From: Reticulitermes lucifugus
Taxonomy: Eukaryota; Arthropoda; Insecta; Blattodea; Rhinotermitidae
Length of the DNA: 64,000 nucleotides
Assembly (NCBI GenBank): GCA_026260175.1
Contig: JAKCWW010000231.1
Coordinates: forward strand, 5,247 to 69,246
Reading direction: 5' to 3'
Position numbers and translations under genes: made by a program. Shown one piece after another: positions 57,085-64,000 of the stretch; the stretch's first letter is position 1; every line of letters starts with the position of its first letter. The notes beneath the pieces are model-generated. The model was not told the DNA's origin. It searched no databases and worked only from the letters and a program-made list of their open reading frames with translations.

Positions 57085-59100
57085 AACTTAGGCTCTACGT
57101 GAGGCGTCGATTTTTAGAGGCCCAAGAAAGTTCGATTGTCATATCCTGCTATCTCCTATTAAAACAGGCTGGAACCGGGAAATTCTTTCCGATTTCAGAA
57201 AAATCAGGAAGGACTGAAAGGACTAGAAATGAACTAGACACATCACCTCCTCGTAGCTGATAATGTACATTATAAGAAAATATAAATACCGCGAATTGAA
57301 CATAGGGATGACGACGTTAATATTAAGGAGAACTGATTAGGTGTTGTTATAGGGTACTCAAAGTCATCACGTATGGAAAGCTAGAAAACATAGCCAATTT
57401 GTAGTTCATTAAGGCAGTAAAGTGTCTAAATTAAATTCACGAAGATGTCAAGTGGAGATTTAATCCTGGGAATAGTTGCTACCACACAGTTTAGAAAATC
57501 TTTGCTTCCCATATTTTATTTTAAAATTTCAGAACTGAAATGTTGTAATTTAGGCGCTGTTTTTATGGCTGGGGAAAAAAGCCTATTGCCCTGAGGCCGG
57601 ACATGTATGGAGGGTGTTGAGGAGAATGTTCTTTTTTATAGAAGTGTGGCAAATCCAGTTAACCTTCCTTGGTTTTATTTTGTGTATTCTTTCTGTCTTG
57701 ACTCTATGTAATACTTCTTCATTTTTTGACATGAGCTTTCCAAATGATCTTATCCATACTTCTGCATCACCACATTTGAAAAATTTCAATCTATTTCTGA
57801 TCTATTTTCCGAAGTGTTCAACTTTCAGCAACATAAAAGCTATGCTCTAAATGTAGCACTTCATTAGTCCCTTCTACACATTTTAATTTGGTACTGAGAT
57901 GAATATTTAAAGACCAAGGGTGTCAGGTTGAAGACAGTATTTGTCTTGCCCACAACACCGTTCCAAGTCTGGCTGTTTTGAATACCGTAATGAAATTTCG
58001 GGTCCCACAAACGGACTTGAATAACTTGATTTTCTTTCAAGGATGATTACGCTGCAGTGAGATAAGGCAGGAGTTATATTAGATTGGTATGATATTACAC
58101 CCACATTGATAAATGCTGTAAAATTTTAAAAGCGAGGAATTGACTGTACTGTGTGTGTTGCTTTTAATGTTTGTTAATACCACTAGTCTTTGTACATCCC
58201 TCGCACAATAATTTCGCAGTACTAGAGGTGTTTCTGTTGTGTATTCCCTTGCTGCTCGCCCTGCTTGATGACACCCGAGGTTCCACTTCTGCAACTACCG
58301 GTAGGATTTGGAACCAAGAGAAGGAAAACAGACGGAGAGAAATACAGTAACACCGAGAATTGGAAATTTCAGGAAACAGGAAATGAGAGACGAGGAAAAG
58401 AGAAGTGAACAATGTCGTCGGCGAGCAGACCCTAGGGGGCTTAGGGGTGGTGCGACGCCGGGACCTTCCTTTGAAGGGGGTGACGTCAGGAAATGGGGTG
58501 GAAAAGATAAGACCTTCCACGATAGGACTTGGTCGTCTGTGAGAGCAAGACGCAGGGGTATGTGTGGTCTAAAGAGAGAGAGAGAGAGAGGGGGAGAGAG
58601 AGAGAAATAGACAGTTGTGCTACTTTGGGAGTTGGACACCTAGTGGAGACGACAGAAGAATGGATAGGCGAAGCAGACTATAAAGGGGAGTGAAAATATT
58701 TTATGGCACTTAACAAGGAAAATGCAAATATATATATTCATGACTGCAGACAGTGACTCAGCGAGAGGACATTTTTACAATTAGGAACAAAACTCTTAGA
58801 CGTAATAATTTGTAGTTTCTGCTTTGCGAATTACGCGACTTGTGCTTTCACTTGGAGACGGATGTTTTGTGTAACGTCATTATGAGAGAATGCTTCTGCC
58901 CACGTAACGTTTTGCCTCAAGTACTTTTGTACAGGGTTTATTGTTTAATTCACTGAAAACAGCACGACTCTTTTACCAAGAGTACAGCTGTTCCGAACAA
59001 TAAGGGAAGCTACACAACTCACAGTGTTAATCGTCCGTTGAATGTTTATCAGGAGGACAAAACGATGCTACAACTTTCACCGTAACGGCATGTAAATGCT
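57085..59100. other. No gene seen; (AG)n at 58572-58606
   Basis: A GC-richer, partly purine-rich stretch at 58300-58610 is open in several frames on both strands (up to 118 codons) because it lacks AT-rich stops. It contains the (AG)n microsatellite at about 58572-58606. No domain recognised. Confidence 0.5.
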
Positions 59101-59103
59101 CTA

Positions 59104-59145
59104 AAAGGTAAAGGTATTTGTTATCCCTTATGTAGCCGGACAAGT
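59104..59145 (-). mobile_element. SINE 3' tail fragment (B/D type)
   Basis: AAAAGGTAAAGGTATTTGTT on the plus strand is the reverse complement of the ...TACCTTTACC tail shared by families B and D. Only the tail is recognisable. Confidence 0.4.
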
Positions 59146-59408
59146 CCCAGGAATGTTGCAGGAATTTTTATCCTAAGATATATTTAATTAAATGCTTTTA
59201 TATAATTCAATATTATCAAACAGTCATTTATTGCTGAGAGTAGCGACGGAAGTTTGTTTCATAGGCGAAACCTTCACAACAGCAGAAGTTAAAAATAATT
59301 GAACCGAACTGACACATTTTCCTTTTACATATGTAATTTCGGCAACTTGGTTTCCGTGCTATCGGTAGCCAAATCTAAGATGTTTGATAGCTGTAAGTGG
59401 TGATATGT

Positions 59409-59434
59409 CTTCGAGTGGGAGTTGCCACTCGAAG
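59409..59434. repeat. Perfect 10-bp hairpin
   Basis: CTTCGAGTGG, loop GAGTTG, CCACTCGAAG. A GC-containing perfect stem; no known RNA motif recognised. Confidence 0.75.
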
Positions 59435-60703
59435 AAACCCACAAAGATGTTGCTCGAAACCAGGTCACGGTACGTTAAAATTGAAATGAGACTGGGAGCC
59501 AACATGGCCATTAAGGTATACGATTAGAAATGCCCAACGGCTGAATAACCATTTGGAGAGCTGAGAAATCAAAATGAGACCAGCCCAGGAGGGTTCTTAA
59601 GTTGATATAACATTTCTGTAGAAAAATAATTATCGCATTGCTAATTTAGTGCAGTTTTGTAACGCGAACACAATTGAGTTTTGAACAACAGAAGAAGAAA
59701 AAATTTAAATCTTCTGATGATTTTAAATTATATACAAATTTGGGTTTAGAAATTTGCATGTCACTTGTTCAAAGAACTATCTGAAAGCGTAATAAAAGTT
59801 GAAAAGGAAGTGGAATTAGTGGTCAAGTTATTGTCCAATTAAAGATGATTCTCTTTTATTTAGTTGTGAGGAAATAAGTGCCGTCTGAATGCAATGAGGG
59901 TGGTGCTAATATACCGACTGATAATGTTCATTTTCATGCAATAAGAATAGTGAAAAAATTTTGTAGTTTAAATAGCTTTGCTAAATGTTCGGACAGCCAC
60001 ACAATATTTACTTATCCTTGTAAAACATATTTGGTTAATATCTAACTGTCGACACTTTAGGCTAAAGACTCCAAGTTTAAGACTAGTCCTATTGTGGTTA
60101 AATACCAGCCAATCCCTTTGTTGTTAAATGTTGATAGAATTTTTAAATATTTTGAGGACGAACTTGGCAGAGAACTTTGGCAGTTTGTTTATGTACGGAA
60201 AGCAGTTTAATGGGTGTGATAAAGCTCCGTCAGCTCCGGCTTCAGCACAGAATACTTTAGAATTCTCTTTGGAGAATTGTCGAATTATGTTAGTGGTCGT
60301 ATTCCTTGCTGACGAAGTGGCGCACCGCCCATTTTGAATTCAGGCTATTTTACTAGAAGCTACGTGCTATTGCTTTGTTTTGTTCACTTTAAAAAGACCT
60401 GAAAAAGGACGAAATTTAACAGACAAAGGGGATGGTAGGTAAAGGGAATGATGTCGCAAGGGAGAAGAAAGATAAATTATGAGGCTCTCCCAGTAGACAA
60501 AATGTGAGAACCAGATAAACAGAATATGGAGTTTAGATAAAGCCAGGACACACAACAGAATATAGAGTCTCCAGAATGCAGGAAAAATAGTAGATAACAA
60601 ACATAAAAAGCAAAAAACTCGCTGTTGTTAAAAGATGTAATGAAATGCTATGTAAATTTTTGTTGGTTAAGTAACTGCAAATTATTAGGTTCTGTTGTAC
60701 AAA

Positions 60704-60705
<2 letters not shown>
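59435..60705. other. No gene seen
   Basis: AT-rich sequence; a 69-codon frame at 60128-60337 has no recognisable domain. A purine-rich stretch lies at about 60400-60540. Confidence 0.5.

Positions 60706-60744
<39 letters not shown>
60706..60744. repeat. (TG)n microsatellite
   Basis: About 19 uninterrupted TG units; the purest dinucleotide run in the window. Confidence 0.95.
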
Positions 60745-60746
<2 letters not shown>

Positions 60747-61084
60747 GGAGGGATCAGTTTAGAGTAGGCTTTGTACATAGTTAACATTTTCTCTTTTAAA
60801 AAGCATTTCACGTTAAAATTTACAGTGTAATTATTTTGCAAACCGAAAAGCACAATGTTATAAAATTAACGAGAACAGTGGAACATTATGTTGGAAATTT
60901 TATTTCCCATCTGGGAGATCGTGGAGGCCCTGTTCCATGTGTTTCAAATACAGTCACTATAATGCAACTTATTTTCGTTGATGTAGGCAATTTACTTTTA
61001 ACGCAGTATTGATTTAAGGAAAAAAATACGTTTTTATAATGCCTCATCTGCTAACATAATTTTCACCTATTCTTCTCCTTCCTC

Positions 61085-61185
61085 TCAGGGCTTAGGCCTT
61101 TCAACCTGCTTCGGCTTCTTGTCCATCTTTTACTTGGTCTACCCACGTTCCACAGTTGGTAATAGAAAGCGATTCTCTTAGTCGT
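61085..61185 (-). pseudogene. Possible LINE fragment with GRP..RW motif
   Basis: The minus strand gives WNVGRPSKRWTRSRSRL in one frame at about 61160-61105. It recalls the GRPRRRW segment near the C-terminus of RTE-type LINE proteins and similar motifs of other retroelements. Only one motif is visible, so this is tentative. Confidence 0.3.
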
Positions 61186-61884
61186 GTCCACAAAATATAA
61201 AACCCTCATTATTTACCAAATATATATTGTTCATTATCGTAAGGTGTAGAGTTCACAAATAACAAAATTATTCCCTCGGGGGTGGGCGTGTGTGGCGCGG
61301 TGCACTGGCCTGCTGGTTGTACAGGGACTAGTGTGCTGCTGTTGGTAACAGCGACAGGCTGTTCTACTACTACATACTGATTGCAAACATCAGGCATTTC
61401 CAGTAGCTTGTAGCGAGTGGCTGAACTGTACGAATGCAATTAGGATGGGTAGTAGCAACTCGCCATTCATCACGAAATATTGCGCGTGCGCATACATCGC
61501 ATTCCTGGCAGGGATCGTCTCCTGGTCTGTGAAAAGTAGGATCGTTCTTAAAAAATTGACATTCACTCGGCCTATAAAAATATTTCCCGCATTTAGAGAA
61601 CTTGGATTGTCATTGCACATGAAGTATTCACTAAATAATGACGCTACTTGAAACAATGCGATATGTATCAAATATTATCATGATAGTGTAATAGTAAGAA
61701 AATGTATTTAATGTAATAAAACCTGTGTTCGGACTCAGTATAATGCAGCAACACTTGCTATATTTGCGATGTAATTAAAGCATCTTTTGAAACTGAAGAA
61801 TCGAAAAGGACATAAAGAAGTATTTTTCCACTTCCTTTCTTCACTTCCGATTCCCATCAGAGGCATGAAAATTTTCCTTTCTAC

Positions 61885-62045
61885 AGAGTGTCCAGGCCGG
61901 TTCTAAACCCTTGGCAGCGTGCTATTCAATAGGTCTGGTGGTGCTTTCATAGCGGTAATTGGCCGAAGTGTGAAGCTGATCACTAACCTTTATCAAGTGT
62001 GGAGGTTGCTCACCCTATATGCCTTCATGGCGTGAACAATGCAGT
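61885..62045 (+). mobile_element. Degraded SINE family B, 3' half
   Basis: CTATTCAATAGG, GGTAATTGGCCGAAGTGTG, AAGCTGATCACTAACC and GCCTTCATGGCGTGAACAAT follow the family-B body order (CAATGGGG, AAAGCGGCCGGAGTGTGGCG, CTGACCACCC, CCTTCATGGCATGTAAC). Diverged, with no head and no duplication. Confidence 0.55.
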
Positions 62046-64000
62046 ATTATGTACATGTCATCTACACTATGCATTCTACATTCGTATTACACTTCCTTTC
62101 TCATCTGCTTAAACCTTCTCCTCAGTGCTGTTCTCTACATTACCAAAATGTCGAATGCCGTGTACACATCTTTTCAAAATATGATTACATTTCACGGTTA
62201 AGCTTTTCTTTTCTTTAATAACATTTTAGAGATATAAACGCGCAGGAAGCATTTCTCTTGTTTAGAGCAACATCTCAAAGAAATAGAAAATGTAACAGAA
62301 ACTTTCAAAGCCTAAATCTTAGGAAAGCTTCGAACTTACGTTTGTAATTGCCTTTATTTTGCTGGTGACTTTCCTTTCAGCAAGTGACGTAATTCAGAAA
62401 GTGATAAACTGCTTTGTTCTCTTCCAGCAAATGGAACTCATAGGGAGAAACGGAAGTAGGGGTCGCAGATACTGGCAGGCTATCTGATATAGAGATCACG
62501 TCAGTGTTGTTCTTGAATTTCAGGAATAATGGTCGTGAATTCAGGTCAACAGAAAAAGACACCAGTATAATTTCCAATGTACCTCCAAATTAGCCCCAAA
62601 TCTATGAATACGAAACAGATGTTACTGACAGTCGTGTGCACTTTCACAAAGATACTGAGAATAATATAAAACCTGAGCGGCTTAGCTGCAGGGAATTTTC
62701 TGACGAGCTGAACAACTGTTAACTTTCACTGTGAATTACAGAGATTTTTTAAAGAAATTTTCTCCTTCATGTATGCACATGTTTATTTAACGAAGATATC
62801 AGAAGCTCTGAATGAAGCAGTAATGCCCTATGTCTGCATTTGCTGGAATGAACTGATGGAAAACACGAAAGACATCAGTCAGGATTGCCGATCTCATAGT
62901 AGAGATTTTAACGCTAAATTTCACGAATACGAAGCAGGAATAATAAGCTTTCGAGCTTGAAGTTTCGGCAAACACGGTTGATAGAGTTTCGAAGTAAAAG
63001 AATAAAATTGTGTGCAGTAACGGATAAGGAGAAAGGTCCGTGACTGGAAAACTGTATTCGAAACGGACTGTACGAAAAGCGTTATATCCGTGGTGAACAC
63101 GGGACGGTACACTTTACACACACGTCCCGAAAGGCAGTACATGGATAGTATTGCACAGTTGAGACCGGCACAAACTAACTGTAAGTTGGAAAGTTGTACA
63201 GCAGACAATGTTTGAAAGATTTTCGTTTCTTGAAATAAACTCCAAGGCAAGAGGAAACAAAGGGTTGTGCAGTAGGTTTCTGCTCTTATTACTGACGTAG
63301 GCAATGGTTTCTGTTTCCTTCTGGCCCAAATTCCTATTTTCTTCTTCTCTTGCTCAAACGATAGTGAACACTTACCTTCATATTTCATTCATTTCTTACT
63401 TAAAGTAAATTATTATTTACATTACAAAAGTATGATTTCACTAGTGAAATGGAAGAGTCAGACCAATGCAAATGATAAATTTAAATGGTGCGATAAATCG
63501 GTTTTGCCCATCCTGAAGCCAGAACTTTCCCTGGAGAACGATAACAAACACAATTATCGTGAAGGATCTATGTTCTGGGATGAAGACGTGTAGTTTGGCG
63601 GATAGAAACCTGCATGATATCATATCGCACAAAAGAGTATTTCTCATACTCAATGCCATGAGAGCATCAGATGTCAGGCAAATGAGCCACTTGATTAGTG
63701 GATATCCGGATGCAGTACGGAAACTGAAATTTACAAACATGATACACGAATTCTAAAGACTCGAAGTGTAATGTTGTGTGTTGTTGATAATGAAACAGAA
63801 CGGCAGGCTGCTGGAACTTCAGAATACATGGAATCCAATAATTGTTTTAAATAGCTGAATAACAATTACAGCTTTTGCGTACCAGTTTTAGCGCAGTCAC
63901 ATAATTATAGTGCAGAAGAATTGCTGGTAGCGCTAACAGAAACAGTGACTCTCTTGTTTAAGCTAATTGAGCTTTCGAAATCAGCACCCACAAGTACTTC
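62046..64000. other. No recognised gene; long unrecognised frame at 62921-63388 (minus)
   Basis: The 155-codon minus-strand frame 62921-63388 is the longest gap-free frame in the window. It has a lysine-rich start and later serine/phenylalanine-rich sequence. No domain, signal peptide or splice support was seen, and an overlapping minus-strand frame exists at 63114-63329. Frames of 99 codons (minus) and 65 codons (plus) overlap at 63441-63756. All are treated as chance or eroded repeat. Confidence 0.4.

Noticed and set aside
58164-58639. Overlapping 100-118-codon frames on both strands
   Set aside because: GC-richer, partly purine-rich sequence with an (AG)n repeat; no conserved motif in any frame.
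62921-63388. 155-codon minus-strand open frame, longest without N
   Set aside because: No domain, no splice signals, overlapping frames; consistent with chance or an eroded repeat.
1-64000. CRISPR arrays, bacterial operons or prophage
   Set aside because: No regularly spaced direct repeats and no coding density; the window is animal nuclear DNA.

Overview
This is a stretch of AT-rich, gene-poor animal nuclear DNA, most likely from an insect with a large, repeat-filled genome. There are no bacterial-style genes, operons, real tRNA or rRNA genes, or CRISPR arrays. The window holds tRNA-derived SINEs with target-site duplications, decayed non-LTR retrotransposons, microsatellites, purine/pyrimidine-skewed tracts, and several hammerhead-ribozyme-like motifs of the kind carried by Penelope-like elements (PLEs). 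From memory, the LINE C-terminal protein types and the SINE bodies resemble repeats of cockroaches and other Blattodea. That placement is an inference and was not tested by search.

Layout. At 1-5 kb there is a truncated SINE (family A), an intact SINE with a perfect 12-bp duplication (family D), two tandem family-B SINE bodies and a hammerhead-like relic. At 8.4-9.1 kb lies a decayed RTE-type LINE 3' end. At 10.4 kb there is another hammerhead-like relic, and at 15.9-16.2 kb a family-C SINE. A dispersed repeat at 17.6 kb has a diverged relative at 36.9 kb. Apart from low-complexity tracts, 18-25.8 kb is featureless. At 25.8-26.8 kb is the best structure in the window: a ~550-bp insertion with a 13-bp duplication, made of two facing ~220-bp arms that each carry a hammerhead-like motif, followed closely by a second motif-bearing element of another family. 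Further relics lie at 32.0, 33.9 and 36.1 kb. At 41.5-42.3 kb is a LINE reverse-transcriptase relic with a visible FADD box. From 43 to 64 kb there are more SINEs (several with clear duplications), two assembly gaps inside family-A SINEs, an antisense RTE LINE end at 51.6 kb, and one GC-rich 119-bp block at 54.64 kb that looks like a real protein-coding exon.

Interpretation. If the 54.6-kb block is an exon, most of the window is probably intron or intergenic DNA of a + strand gene whose other exons lie outside. Everything else that can be recognised is selfish DNA. Families B and D appear to share a 3' tail, which suggests they use the same LINE machinery. The three best-preserved hammerhead-like motifs keep the core layout while their stem I and stem II sequences differ in a compensatory way, which supports RNA structure rather than chance. 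No intact coding transposon was found, and reading frames other than those named show no recognisable protein.
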